DNA from: Gammaproteobacteria bacterium
GTDB taxonomy: Bacteria > Pseudomonadota > Gammaproteobacteria > Xanthomonadales > Xanthomonadaceae
Assembly (NCBI GenBank): GCA_026398715.1
Contig: JAPLSI010000242.1
Span: 5,338-69,337 of the forward strand
Length of the DNA stretch: 64,000 nt
Reading direction: 5' to 3'
The notes below the pieces were generated by a model, which saw nothing but the letters and a program-made list of their open reading frames with translations, had not been told where the DNA came from and did no database searches. A program made the translations under genes and the position numbers. Of the stretch, positions 1-8,632 are shown one piece after another; position 1 is the stretch's first letter, and each line of letters begins with the position of its first letter.

Positions 1-719
1 TGCAGGTAGTCGCGATCTTCGTGCCAGTCCGGCCAGCGAGCTTCCACCTCACGCCAGAATCGTCGCGAATGATTACGGTGGATCAGGTGGCACAACTCGT
101 GCACCAGCACGTATTCGAAAGCGCGCGGCCGGCCCACCACCAGCGCCAGGTCCAGTGACAACGCATCGGTCGGGCTGAGCGAGCCCCATAGCGAGGACAA
201 GGGGCGAAGGCGGAACGCAATCGGCGCGCGCGGCAGGCTGGGCAGGTATTTCGGCAGCCAGGCGCCGAGATCGCTTCGGGCCTGTTGCAGGTAGAAGTCC
301 TTCAACGCCGAACGCATCTGTTTTTCGCCCGCCTTGGCAGTCTGCGTGATGACCACGGCGTGTTCGCCGAGCTCGGCGCGGGTGTAGCGGCCCTCGCGCC
401 ATTCCAGCGGAATCTTTTCATTGCGCAATTGCAAGTGGGTATCGCGCTCGCGCGTGAACGGCTGCGCCTCGATGGTGGGGCGTTTGGCCAGCTGCATCTG
501 CAGCCAGTCGCGGTGTTCGAACAGGAAGGTTTCGGCCGAGCGCACCGACGCGCTGCGCGGCACAGTCAGGCGGATGCCGCGTTCGTTCACGATCAGGCGC
601 AGGGTACGGGCGCGCGCATCGCGTACCCAGCGTACCGGCACTGCCTCGCCACTGCGCAGCACCAGCTCGCGCGCCGCTTCCTCGGTGCGCGGGGGCTCGG
701 GAAAGCCAAACCAGTTCAT
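1..719 (-). CDS. YgjP-type M48-like zinc metallopeptidase, C-terminus cut by window edge
   Basis: Reading the reverse strand from the ATG at 719 gives about 239 residues with no stop before the window edge, so the C-terminus is missing. The N-terminal half resembles YgjP/DUF45 proteins. Near residues 207-211 is the motif HELCH, followed by IHRNHSRRFW, the zinc-binding HExxH plus downstream His typical of this SprT/WSS1-like metallopeptidase family. A cytosolic protein of poorly known substrate is expected. Its ATG overlaps the TGA of the upstream NTF2-like gene by one base (TGATG), so translation is probably coupled. The family call is firm because of HELCH and its context; the biological role is not known. 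Confidence 0.85.
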   Translation of the reverse strand, partial: MNWFGFPEPPRTEEAARELVLRSGEAVPVRWVRDARARTLRLIVNERGIRLTVPRSASVRSAETFLFEHRDWLQMQLAKRPTIEAQPFTRERDTHLQLRNEKIPLEWREGRYTRAELGEHAVVITQTAKAGEKQMRSALKDFYLQQARSDLGAWLPKYLPSLPRAPIAFRLRPLSSLWGSLSPTDALSLDLALVVGRPRAFEYVLVHELCHLIHRNHSRRFWREVEARWPDWHEDRDYL

Positions 720-1234
720 CACGATGCTTGCGATCGGAACGCCGTCAGGTTGTTGGCAGCGCGGGCGGCGACCTTGCGCCGGAGCAGGGGCGACCAGCCG
801 AGCAGCCAGCCCGGCGCGCCCAGCGCCTGCCGCGACCAGGCCCAGAAATCGAAGCGGTCGCGATGGCTGGCGATCAAGCCATCGCGGAAGGTGAATTGCG
901 CATCGATGCGGTTGTGCACCCGACGCCCGGTGGCGCTGAAGCGATAACGCGCTTCCCAGTGCGCATGCCCGGTCGTTTCATCGGCGGTGACCGCCGTGTG
1001 CGTCAGGGACCACGCATCCATGCCCTTGGTGCGGGTGGCCACGCAAAGCATGGTCCACATGGCGGCGATTTCATCGCGGCCGTGCAGGTCGAATACTTCG
1101 TCCTTGAACACAGCGTCCGGCGCGTAGCACGCGGCCATCGTGGCCGCATCGAGCTGCGCGAAAGCGCGGTAGAAACGCTCGATCAGGTCGTTGTTGGCGC
1201 GGGCGGCAGCGTCGGCTTGGGGAGAATCCATCAC
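719..1234 (-). CDS. NTF2-like / SnoaL-like domain protein
   Basis: The 171-residue product has the layout of the NTF2-like fold: an N-terminal helix (NDLIERFYRAFAQLDAAT), a conserved ACYAPDAVFKDEVF strand region, and a later RYRFSATGRRVHNRIDAQF strand pair ending in a short basic tail. Such proteins are small alpha+beta barrels used as enzymes (isomerases, dehydratases) or ligand binders, and sequence alone does not say which. The stop codon overlaps the ATG of the downstream metallopeptidase gene by one base, so the two are probably one transcript. No signal peptide is seen, suggesting a cytosolic protein. The specific function is unknown. Confidence 0.8.
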   Translation of the reverse strand: MMDSPQADAAARANNDLIERFYRAFAQLDAATMAACYAPDAVFKDEVFDLHGRDEIAAMWTMLCVATRTKGMDAWSLTHTAVTADETTGHAHWEARYRFSATGRRVHNRIDAQFTFRDGLIASHRDRFDFWAWSRQALGAPGWLLGWSPLLRRKVAARAANNLTAFRSQAS

Positions 1235-1254
1235 GCCTGATTCTAACGCCAGTT

Positions 1255-2166
1255 TCAGTCCTCGGGGCGACTGAGTTTCAGGGCTTTTTCCAGCGCCGTG
1301 AACAGGCGCGCCAACTCCGCCGACATCAGCGCGTAACGCGCATCCAGCTCGGCGTTCAGCGAGTCGCGCTCGGTGTTCTCCAACTGGTCCACCGCGCCGT
1401 CCAGGAACTTGAGCTTGCGCACGACCAGATCCTCGCCCAGCACGAAGCTGACGTGGTCGTCGAACACCAGCGCCAGCCGCGACACCTGCTTGCCCGATTC
1501 GAGGTGCTTGCGGATCTCATCGCCCAGCAGCTCCTGGCGCTGGCACTTGACGATCGCACCGCCGTCCACCGGGTCCTTCAGTTCGCACTCGTCCCCGAGC
1601 GCAAAGCCCGCGGGCAGCGGCTCGCCGGCGATCCAGCCAGTGAGCAGCGCGCGCGGCGACAGCTCGGCGTTGAGCGGCAACGCCGGAAAACTGCCCAGGG
1701 CGTGGCGCAGCTCGGTGATGAAGCCTTCCGCGGCCTTGCGCGACGAGGTGTCCACGGCCACCACGCCCTGAGCCAGGTCGATCGAGGCATTGAGGCGGCT
1801 GGGGCGGACGAAGGCGCGCGGCAGCAGCTCGTGCACCACGTCTTCCTTCAGGCGCTTGCGGGCGCGACCGCCCAGCTTGCGGCCCTCGCGCTGCTCGGCC
1901 TGGGCCAGCTTGCGCTGCACCTCGTCGTTGATGACGGCCGAGGGCAACAGCCGGTCTTCGCCGCCCAGGGTCAGCCACAAGGCGGTCCCGACCCGGTGCG
2001 ACAGGGCCGGCTGGTCGCGGCCGAACGGCGACACGAAGCCGCGCGACATCTGCTCCAGCGGGCCGACCGGCTTCAGGACCCACTCGGCCAGCGCATCGTC
2101 GATGTTGTCGAAGGATTTCTTGAGGGACGGGTTGAAACGGAACAGGCTGAGGTTGCGAAAGAACAT
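1255..2166 (-). CDS. rdgC: Recombination-associated protein RdgC
   Basis: A 303-residue protein starting MFFRNLSLFRF, the usual RdgC N-terminus, and matching the ~300-residue length of the family. RdgC is a nucleoid-associated, ring-forming DNA-binding protein that binds double-stranded DNA without sequence specificity and limits RecA filament activity. The central region (ARKRLKEDVVHELLPRAF) and the end (ALMSAELARLFTALEKAL) fit the family. It is transcribed away from the small DUF465 gene, and the 74-base divergent gap should hold both promoters. Nothing unusual is seen in the coding sequence. Confidence 0.95.
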   Translation of the reverse strand: MFFRNLSLFRFNPSLKKSFDNIDDALAEWVLKPVGPLEQMSRGFVSPFGRDQPALSHRVGTALWLTLGGEDRLLPSAVINDEVQRKLAQAEQREGRKLGGRARKRLKEDVVHELLPRAFVRPSRLNASIDLAQGVVAVDTSSRKAAEGFITELRHALGSFPALPLNAELSPRALLTGWIAGEPLPAGFALGDECELKDPVDGGAIVKCQRQELLGDEIRKHLESGKQVSRLALVFDDHVSFVLGEDLVVRKLKFLDGAVDQLENTERDSLNAELDARYALMSAELARLFTALEKALKLSRPED

Positions 2167-2240
2167 TCAAATTCCACGATAAATCCAATCCCCTAGTTTA
2201 CCCTCTGTCGCTGCCGCGCCCGCAGGGTTAAGCTCGATGA

Positions 2241-2450
2241 ATGGCCCAGCCGCCGGACACCGCCAAGATCACCGCACAGCTGGTCGAGCTACGCCTCGAG
2301 CATCGCGACCTGGACGCGGCCATCGCCAAGCTGATCACCGACATGGCCGCGGACGAGCTGGCGATCAAGCGGCTGAAGAAGCGCAAGTTGCGCATCAAGG
2401 ACATGGTCGCGTACCTCGAGAACCAACTCATCCCGGACCTCGACGCCTGA
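2241..2450 (+). CDS. Small YdcH/DUF465 family protein
   Basis: A 69-residue, highly charged, all-helical protein. It carries the DUF465 signature near residues 44-56 (IKRLKKRKLRIKD) and is the usual length for this family. The function of YdcH/SlyX-like DUF465 proteins is not established; a coiled-coil of two helices is expected from the heptad pattern of Leu/Ile. A longer ORF in another frame over the same bases has no family resemblance. The gene ends 19 bases before the dispersed repeat whose first structure is a nested palindrome, which may act as its transcript end. Confidence 0.8.
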   Translation: MAQPPDTAKITAQLVELRLEHRDLDAAIAKLITDMAADELAIKRLKKRKLRIKDMVAYLENQLIPDLDA

Positions 2451-2468
2451 TTCGGCGTTAGTTGCGTT

Positions 2469-3000
2469 CCAGAGTTGGCGCGCGGCGCCGGGAAAGGGCG
2501 TGTTCGTCCGCGTCGTGGAAAAAACGTCCTGTTTTTTACACGCCGCCGCTCCTGGCGTCCTGCCCCGCTCGGCCGAACACGCCCTTCCCCGACGTCGACC
2601 CAATCAGGGCCGCACGTTTCGGGCAAAGATCAAAAGCGCCCGAGGTCTCTCCTACCAGCGGGAAAAAGCCAAAGCGCGAGGTCCAATTCTTCCCAACACA
2701 ACATCAAGAGAAGTGCACACGTGGCTCCACCACGTGACAAGCCGCGCTTGTGCAGCACAAGAACGACACCGACGAGCCCGCCGCGCGCTGATTCTGACAA
2801 GCCAATTCGCCGAGACGAAGTGGAGGTCTTGTAGGAGTACTTAGTCGGGAGGACAGCAAGGACAGAAGTACGGATTGCGTATGGGAGCTGGGGGCGGTGT
2901 TTGCTTCGACCAAGTCGCGCGAGCGCCGGCAGGCGCGAGTGCAGCGACTCGAAGTGAATACCGACCCCTGCCTCGCCGCAACGCGTATCGCCAGTACGCT
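2469..3000. repeat. Dispersed ~530-bp non-coding repeat, copy A
   Basis: This intergenic stretch is repeated at 61239-61771 in the same orientation. From 2471 to 2984 the two copies align base for base at a constant offset of 58770 with no insertion or deletion. By hand count there are about 41 substitutions (roughly 92% identity). The last ~135 bases (2850-2984) differ at one position only. Substitutions in 2701-2984 fall 8/8/5 over the three codon positions of the longest shared ORF, so no protein-coding constraint is visible. It begins with the nested palindrome at 2489-2591 and ends 19 bases before the plsB stop. No transposase or terminal repeat was recognised. Confidence 0.85.
2489..2591. 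repeat. Nested palindrome at head of repeat copy A
   Basis: Two 22-base arms (2489-2510 and 2570-2591) are inverted repeats with two mismatches. They enclose an 11-bp hairpin around GTCCT (2515-2525 with 2531-2541, one mismatch). In copy B both stems are perfect. The pair 2494/2586 is A-T here and C-G in copy B, a compensatory change. The inner stem has an A-run on one side and a T-run on the other, so it could terminate transcription from either direction. Confidence 0.7.
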
Positions 3001-3018
3001 AAACCGCATCAAGAAGAA

Positions 3019-5598
3019 CTAGGCCCCCGGAGAAGCAACCTTGCTGACGGCCTCAGGCGAGATCTTGGTAATGGTGTGCCGAAGCTCGCGGCTAAGCACG
3101 AGCTTGGCGTCTTTTTCCCAGTTGTTCAGGCGCTCGTCGAAATCGAGTTTACCGTTCGGGCAGATCCAGACGAGCTTGAGGTCGCGCAGCTTGCCGATGA
3201 AGCCGCGGAACAGCGACTTGTCGAAGAATTCCGGCGCGGCCGGCGCGTACAGCAGCGACAGGCGTTGCGCGGCCAGGTGGCACAGGGTTTCCAGCTCGCC
3301 GGCCGACAGGGTGCGCGGGCCGTTCTTCACCAGCGTGGTGATGGCGATGAAATAGCGCTCGAAGGCCTGTTGCAGGCTGTGGGCGATGGCGCGCAGGCGG
3401 AACACTTCGTCGGTCTGGCCGGGGCCGCGCGACAGGATGCCACCGTCATCGTCGTTCACCACGTGCAGCAGGCCTTCGGCGATGAACAGGTCCATCGTGG
3501 CATTCAGGCGCTCGGCGAACTCATCTTCGGTCCACGGCAGGAACAACTCTTCCTGGATGAAGGGATAGATGGTCTTGCCCAGGCGCAGCATGCCCACGCG
3601 CGACAGGCGGCGGTTGTTCTGGAAGCACAGCGCGATCCAGGCCGCGGCACTGAACAGGTGCAGCACGTTGTTGCGGAAGTAGCTCTGCAGCACGGCGGTC
3701 TCGCCTTCCAGCCCGAGCACGTCGCCCAGCGGATGCTTGCGCCGGGTCAGCACGTCGATCTTCTCGCCATAGGCGATGATTTCCGCCGGCTCCATCGGCG
3801 TGACGGTGACGCGGTCGGAATACGGCAGTGCGGCCAGCAGCCGTTTCGACAACGCCAGCTGCGCCAGCAAGTCGCTTTCGGCCATCGCGTGCTTGGGCGT
3901 GGACAGCAGTGCGATCGCCAACAGGTTGATCGGATTCACGTCGGCGGCGCGGTTGATGTTGATCTGGATGCGCTGCGCCAGTTCGTCCACCACGTCGCTG
4001 AACCAGGTCGGCTTTTCTTCCTGCATCTGCGCGCGCCACTCGGGGTCGGTCGCGGCCAGCACGTCGTCCATGCGCACCGGTTCGCCGAAGCTCACCGTCA
4101 CCTTGCCGTAGTGCGAGCGCAACACTTCCAGGATGCCGCGCAGCAGGGCCCAGATGGTTTCCTTCTGCTTGGGCTGGCCGGTCAACTCGTCCAGGTAGCT
4201 CTTGCCCTCGATCAGTTTTTCGTAACCGATGTACACCGGCTGGAATACCACCGGGCGACGCGGCGCGCGCAGGTAGGCGCGCACGGTCATGGCGATCATG
4301 CCGCCCTTGGGCGCCATCAGGCGGCCGGTGCGCGAACGGCCACCTTCGATGAAGTACTCCAGCGAAAAACCTTCGCCGACCAATTGGGCGACGTATTCGG
4401 AGAATACGGCGGCGTACAAGGCGTTGCCTCGAATACTGCGCCTGAGGAAGAATGCTCCGCCCCTTCGCAACACCGAACCGATCACCGGCAGGTTGAGGTT
4501 GTCGCCTGCAGCGATATGCGGCGGCACGATGCCGTGCTGGTAGAGCAGGTAGCTCAGCAGCAGGTAGTCCATGTGGCTGCGATGGCAGGGCACGTAGACG
4601 ATTTCGTGGCCAGGCGCGACCTGCTTGAGCTTGTCCAGGTGGTGGATGGTGACGCCGTCGTAGATGCGGTTCCAGAAACTGGTCAGTGCGAACGACAGCG
4701 ATTTGACCACCGGGTTGGAATAGTCGGCGGCGATTTCCCAGGCGAAGCGATGCGCCTTTTTCCAGGCCTCGAGGTATTCGCTGTTGTCGCGGCGGGCCTG
4801 GTCGGTGATCGCCTTGCGCACGGGCTCGGCGTCCAGCACGCGGTCCACCAGCAAGCGACGGGTGGAAAGATCGGGGCCGATGACCGCCGCGCGGATCTTG
4901 TGGAAGTGCGCGCGCAACACGCGCGAGGTCTTGCGTACCGTGCGTTCGTGCGGCAACTGCTCGGCCAGGATGTCGCGCACCGGGAAGCTCGGCGAAAACT
5001 GCACGACCGTATCGCGGCCATTCAACAGGATGGCGAGCAGGCGACGGAAGCGGCCGACCAGCGCCCAGTGTTCCGAGAACAAGACCGAGAACCAGCCCGA
5101 CTGTCGCGCCGGCGCGCGGCCGACAAAAATCGACACCGGCACCAGCTGCACGTCCTGGTCGGGGGATATGCGATGCGACATCAACAGGCGCGACAGGCCT
5201 TGCGAATAGCTTTTCTTCTTGGTGCCTTGCGCCGCGCCGCCACCGCGTCGCGACATCGCGATGTAGGCGCGCTTGCGGCCGAGCGGGTCGCCGGGCAGGG
5301 GCGCGAACGGCGAGGGCAACCCCGCTTCGCGACAAGCGCGGTCCAGGATGAGCGCGTTGGACAGGCCGTAGTTTTCCATCACGTAACAAACCGGACGGTC
5401 CAGCACGAAGGGCGGCACGGTGGGTTCGCGCTTGATCTCGATCCACGGCGCCAACAGGCGCTCCATCAATCGCACCCACCACGGCGGCGGCGCCAGGACC
5501 AACGCGATATTGCGGCCTGGCACCGTCGGCGGGGGCGACGCGGGCGGGGCCGGCGCGGGCGTCGGCGGGTCGAGGGGCAACTCGGGTTGTTCGGTCAT
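3019..5598 (-). CDS. plsB: Glycerol-3-phosphate 1-O-acyltransferase PlsB
   Basis: An 859-residue membrane-associated acyltransferase that transfers a fatty acyl group from acyl-CoA or acyl-ACP to sn-1 of glycerol-3-phosphate, the first step of phospholipid synthesis. The catalytic HX4D motif is at residues 339-344 (HRSHMD), followed by FIEGGRSRTGR, the glycerol-phosphate-binding block, and by PVYIGYEKLIEG. Length is close to the ~800-880 residues of gammaproteobacterial PlsB. I chose the ATG at 5598 because it overlaps the upstream lipoprotein stop as ATGA; longer in-frame readings run into that gene. The N-terminal ~40 residues are Pro/Ala-rich, as often seen in this order. Confidence 0.96.
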   Translation of the reverse strand: MTEQPELPLDPPTPAPAPPASPPPTVPGRNIALVLAPPPWWVRLMERLLAPWIEIKREPTVPPFVLDRPVCYVMENYGLSNALILDRACREAGLPSPFAPLPGDPLGRKRAYIAMSRRGGGAAQGTKKKSYSQGLSRLLMSHRISPDQDVQLVPVSIFVGRAPARQSGWFSVLFSEHWALVGRFRRLLAILLNGRDTVVQFSPSFPVRDILAEQLPHERTVRKTSRVLRAHFHKIRAAVIGPDLSTRRLLVDRVLDAEPVRKAITDQARRDNSEYLEAWKKAHRFAWEIAADYSNPVVKSLSFALTSFWNRIYDGVTIHHLDKLKQVAPGHEIVYVPCHRSHMDYLLLSYLLYQHGIVPPHIAAGDNLNLPVIGSVLRRGGAFFLRRSIRGNALYAAVFSEYVAQLVGEGFSLEYFIEGGRSRTGRLMAPKGGMIAMTVRAYLRAPRRPVVFQPVYIGYEKLIEGKSYLDELTGQPKQKETIWALLRGILEVLRSHYGKVTVSFGEPVRMDDVLAATDPEWRAQMQEEKPTWFSDVVDELAQRIQININRAADVNPINLLAIALLSTPKHAMAESDLLAQLALSKRLLAALPYSDRVTVTPMEPAEIIAYGEKIDVLTRRKHPLGDVLGLEGETAVLQSYFRNNVLHLFSAAAWIALCFQNNRRLSRVGMLRLGKTIYPFIQEELFLPWTEDEFAERLNATMDLFIAEGLLHVVNDDDGGILSRGPGQTDEVFRLRAIAHSLQQAFERYFIAITTLVKNGPRTLSAGELETLCHLAAQRLSLLYAPAAPEFFDKSLFRGFIGKLRDLKLVWICPNGKLDFDERLNNWEKDAKLVLSRELRHTITKISPEAVSKVASPGA

Positions 5599-6482
5599 GG
5601 CGCGGTGTTCGCCTGGTTGGCGCCGGGCGGCTGGGCCAACGCCTGCTCGGCGTTGCGCACGGCGTCGGCGCTGTACCAGCGGCCGTCGCGGCGCAGCAAC
5701 TGCATGTCGAATTTGACGGTCTTGCCCAGCAGCGGGTAGCTGACCTCCATGGTCGCGACGGGTCCGTCCACGGCCTTCACGCGGGCCTGCACCTGGGACA
5801 ACGAGGCGTCGGCGTCCAGGCCGTAGATGCGGCCCACCTGCTTGAGGCCCTTCAGGCCGCGGCCGGCCTTTTCCAGGGCGGGGATCATCTCCAGTCGCCG
5901 GCTGTCGGCCAGGGTAGGCAGGTTGATGTCGCGCGCGGTCTCGGTCAGCACGCCGATCGCCCGGCGGGCGCGGGCGCGGTCGGTCACCAGCTCGGGCTTC
6001 AGCCAGTTGATCAGGGTCGAGCCCATGGCCTTGGCGTGGGCCTTCTCGGCGGCCGTCAGCTTCGGGTTGGCGGTGATCACCCCATTCAGGAAGATGCCAC
6101 CGGTGGCCTGCATCAGCGGCCACTGCGAATTGAGTTCTTCTTCGATCTTCTTCAATTTTCTGTCAAATGACCGGTAAAGTTGGGCTTCTGCGTCGGGAGT
6201 CGTCAATCGGCCCATCCACTTCGCATAATCTTGTTGCTGGGCCAGGGTCGGCGCGGGGGCGCTGGCCAGGTTGGCCTTCCATCGCGCTTCCATCTGCTTG
6301 TGCAGCGTCGGCGGCATGGACAGACGGGAATAGCGGACCAGGTCGTTGTCCCGTACCGCATGGGCCATGCCCTTGACGGCCGCCACCGGATCGCCGGGCG
6401 CCACGACCTCGCGGCGACAGCCCGCCAGGGCAAGCAAGGCCAGCAGGGTCAGCAGGAGCCAGCGGGAAAACAGTCGCGACAT
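5595..6482 (-). CDS. Uncharacterised lipoprotein coupled to plsB
   Basis: A 295-residue protein with a clear lipoprotein signal: Arg-containing start, a Leu-rich stretch and the lipobox LALAGC, with Cys at about residue 22 and Arg at +2, suggesting outer-membrane sorting. The mature part is mainly helical (KLKKIEEELNSQWPLM) and ends in a beta-rich segment (MEVSYPLLGKTVKFDMQL). I do not recognise a named domain. The stop overlaps the plsB start by four bases (ATGA), which points to translational coupling with phospholipid synthesis, but no function follows from that. Xanthomonadales carry similar genes to my knowledge. Confidence 0.75.
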   Translation of the reverse strand: MSRLFSRWLLLTLLALLALAGCRREVVAPGDPVAAVKGMAHAVRDNDLVRYSRLSMPPTLHKQMEARWKANLASAPAPTLAQQQDYAKWMGRLTTPDAEAQLYRSFDRKLKKIEEELNSQWPLMQATGGIFLNGVITANPKLTAAEKAHAKAMGSTLINWLKPELVTDRARARRAIGVLTETARDINLPTLADSRRLEMIPALEKAGRGLKGLKQVGRIYGLDADASLSQVQARVKAVDGPVATMEVSYPLLGKTVKFDMQLLRRDGRWYSADAVRNAEQALAQPPGANQANTAP

Positions 6483-6577
6483 CAGGGCCGGGCGGGAGGA
6501 CGGTAGGCGAATTTAGCAGATTGCCTTCCCCCGCCGCCTGAGCGACCTGGGCCAGACCGATCGCCGGGCCTGGCGAC

Positions 6578-7477
6578 CTAGTAGCGCAGGGCGTCCAGCT
6601 TCTGCTGGCGGCGCTCGGCCTCGGGTTGCGACCAGCTGTTGTTGAACAGGGCCGGCTCCCAGCTGCCATAGCTGGGGTTGGGCAGCATGAACCAGCGCTC
6701 GCCAACCCAGCCCAGGTAGGGCCGTACCGCCTGCTCACGGCCGGCCGGCGTGTTGGCCACTACCGTCACCATGTCGCCGATCTGGTCGCCGAATTGCATC
6801 AGCACGCGGAACTTGCGCCCGACCAGCTGGCGGCGGCAGCCCTTCTCGGAGCCGTCGCTCTCGCAGCCGTCCACCACCATGCCCAGGCCCAGGAACTGGC
6901 TGGCGTCCTTCACCGGGAAGCCCGCCTTGCGCAGGTTGCTCAGGGTGGCATCGCCAAGATCCTCGGCGCGGTTGGACAGGTAAAAGATCTTGACCCCGCG
7001 CGCACTGGCGGCGCGGGCGAACTCCAGGGCGCCGGGCACGGGCTTGGCGGCCTCTTCCTTAACCCACTCGGCCCAGGTGGCTTCGTTGTAGGCCAAGCCG
7101 TCGCGGATCAGGCGCGCCTGGTAGGGCGAGTTGTCGAGCATGGTCTCGTCCACGTCCACGATGATCGCGGGCGGCAGGCCCTTGGCGGGGTTGGCGCGGT
7201 CTTCCTTGGTCAGCGCGTCCCAGCCCGGGGTCTTGATCGCGCGGTCCAGCTGCACCAGCGCGCCGCGCCAGGTCTGTCCTGCGATCAGGCGGAATTCCAC
7301 CGAGGTCTGCATCCAGGCCACGGCGTTGAGGTTGTCGTTGGGAACCCTCGCCGCCTTGCCGGCAACGATGGACGAGGACCCTGGCTCGGGCGTGGCATGC
7401 GCCCGCGTCGGCAAGGTGTCGCAGGACGACAACAGGACCAGCACAAGTGCGGCGGGCAGGAATCGAAGCAGGGCCAT
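6578..7477 (-). CDS. Class C acid phosphatase, lipoprotein e(P4) family
   Basis: A 299-residue HAD-superfamily phosphatase. Motif I is VDVDETMLDN (the two Asp are nucleophile and acid/base), with FYLSNRAED as the second HAD motif and further acidic motifs downstream. The N-terminus (MALLRFLPAALVLVLLSSC) is a lipoprotein signal with Cys near residue 19. Class C acid phosphatases of this type sit on the outer membrane and dephosphorylate nucleotides such as NMN or aromatic phosphates; they need a divalent metal. The ATG at 7477 is preferred over an upstream in-frame start because it places the signal peptide at the N-terminus. Divergent from the cyanophycinase gene. Confidence 0.88.
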   Translation of the reverse strand: MALLRFLPAALVLVLLSSCDTLPTRAHATPEPGSSSIVAGKAARVPNDNLNAVAWMQTSVEFRLIAGQTWRGALVQLDRAIKTPGWDALTKEDRANPAKGLPPAIIVDVDETMLDNSPYQARLIRDGLAYNEATWAEWVKEEAAKPVPGALEFARAASARGVKIFYLSNRAEDLGDATLSNLRKAGFPVKDASQFLGLGMVVDGCESDGSEKGCRRQLVGRKFRVLMQFGDQIGDMVTVVANTPAGREQAVRPYLGWVGERWFMLPNPSYGSWEPALFNNSWSQPEAERRQQKLDALRY

Positions 7478-7604
7478 CGGTACATCCGGATCGGGTGCGG
7501 ACCGGCATTGTCGCAAACTTCCATGAAAGGACAGAGTCGGGCTTGTAGTCATTGCGGCGCCGGGTGAGACTCCGGTCACGTTCCTTCATGAAGAGGGTGT
7601 CCCG

Positions 7605-8612
7605 ATGCTGCGTCGATTGCTGCCCGCGCTGTGCCTGCTCGCCCCGTGCCTGTTCGCCTTCGCCTCGCCAGCGCTGGCCGGGAAGCAACCCGCCTACACC
7701 TATGCGCGTGTCGGCGCGGCGGCGGATGTAGTGCGCGCCACCACGCCCGGCGTCGTCCTGATGGGTGGCAGCACGGATGTCGACGCGGCATTCCAGTGGA
7801 TGTGCAGCCTGGGTGGCAATGGCGACTTCCTGATCATCCGTGCCACAGGCAGCGACGCCTACAACCCCTACATCCTGGACCTGTGCCCGAGCGCGAATTC
7901 GGTGGCGACGCTGATCATTCCCAACCTGACGGCAGCGAACACGCCGGCCGTCGCGGCGATCATTGCCAAGGCCGAGATGGTCTGGATCGCCGGTGGCGAC
8001 CAGTCCAACTACATCAACTACTGGAAAGGCACGCCGGTGCAATCCACCTTGAACGCGCGCATCGCCGCGGGCGTGCCGGTTGGCGGCACCAGCGCGGGTC
8101 TGAATGTGTTGACGCAGTTCGTCTACACCGCGCAAGGCAGCCAGGGCGCGACCTCGAGCCAGGCCGTGGCTGATCCCTTCAATCGCTACATGAGCTTTGA
8201 TCGCGACTTCGCCGCAGTGCCGGTGATGCAGGGGATTATCGGTGATCCGCACTTTGCCGCGCGCGACCGCATGGGCCGCGACATCGCCTTCCTGTGCCGC
8301 GTCGCCGCGAATGGCTGGAGCGCCGCGCCGCGCGGTATCGCGGTGGACGAGATGACCGCGCTGCTGGTGGACGTCAACGGCCATGCCACCGTGGTCGGCA
8401 CCGGCAACGTGTATTTCCTGCAGGCGCCGGGCATGCCCCAGGTGTGCACGGCGAAGAAACCGCTGACCTATCTCAACATCGCGGTGGGCCGCATCAGCGC
8501 GGGCAACAGTTTCGAAGTGCCGACCTGGCAGCGTTCGGGAGGCGCCGGCTACAACGTGTCGGTGACGGCGGGCGTGCTCAGTTCGACGCAGGCGGGCGGT
8601 TCGGCGTACTAG
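7605..8612 (+). CDS. Secreted cyanophycinase (S51 peptidase family)
   Basis: A 335-residue protein with a Sec signal peptide ending ASPALA near residue 25. It has the class I glutamine-amidotransferase-like fold of S51 peptidases: VLMGGSTDV early, VWIAGGDQSNYINYW, the nucleophile elbow VGGTSAGLNVL, and a downstream DPHFAARDRMGR with the His expected in the catalytic site. Cyanophycinases cleave the Asp-Arg polymer cyanophycin to beta-Asp-Arg dipeptides. Exported versions degrade polymer released by other cells, and no cyanophycin synthetase is in the window. A Ser peptidase of the same family acting on another peptide is possible. An AGGGTG ribosome site lies about 8 bases before the ATG. Confidence 0.85.
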   Translation: MLRRLLPALCLLAPCLFAFASPALAGKQPAYTYARVGAAADVVRATTPGVVLMGGSTDVDAAFQWMCSLGGNGDFLIIRATGSDAYNPYILDLCPSANSVATLIIPNLTAANTPAVAAIIAKAEMVWIAGGDQSNYINYWKGTPVQSTLNARIAAGVPVGGTSAGLNVLTQFVYTAQGSQGATSSQAVADPFNRYMSFDRDFAAVPVMQGIIGDPHFAARDRMGRDIAFLCRVAANGWSAAPRGIAVDEMTALLVDVNGHATVVGTGNVYFLQAPGMPQVCTAKKPLTYLNIAVGRISAGNSFEVPTWQRSGGAGYNVSVTAGVLSSTQAGGSAY

Positions 8613-8632
8613 CAGCGTGGGGCCGGCTTCTA

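Noticed and set aside
2704..3012. A ~100-residue ORF on the reverse strand that is also found, similar in sequence, at 61474-61806
   Set aside because: The resemblance comes from the DNA repeat. Differences between copies are spread evenly over codon positions and often change the residue, which does not suggest a protein.
2875..5739. A 954-codon open frame on the + strand
   Set aside because: It is antisense to plsB, whose motifs and length are complete; high GC in third positions leaves long open antisense frames. The first 135 bases lie in the repeat.
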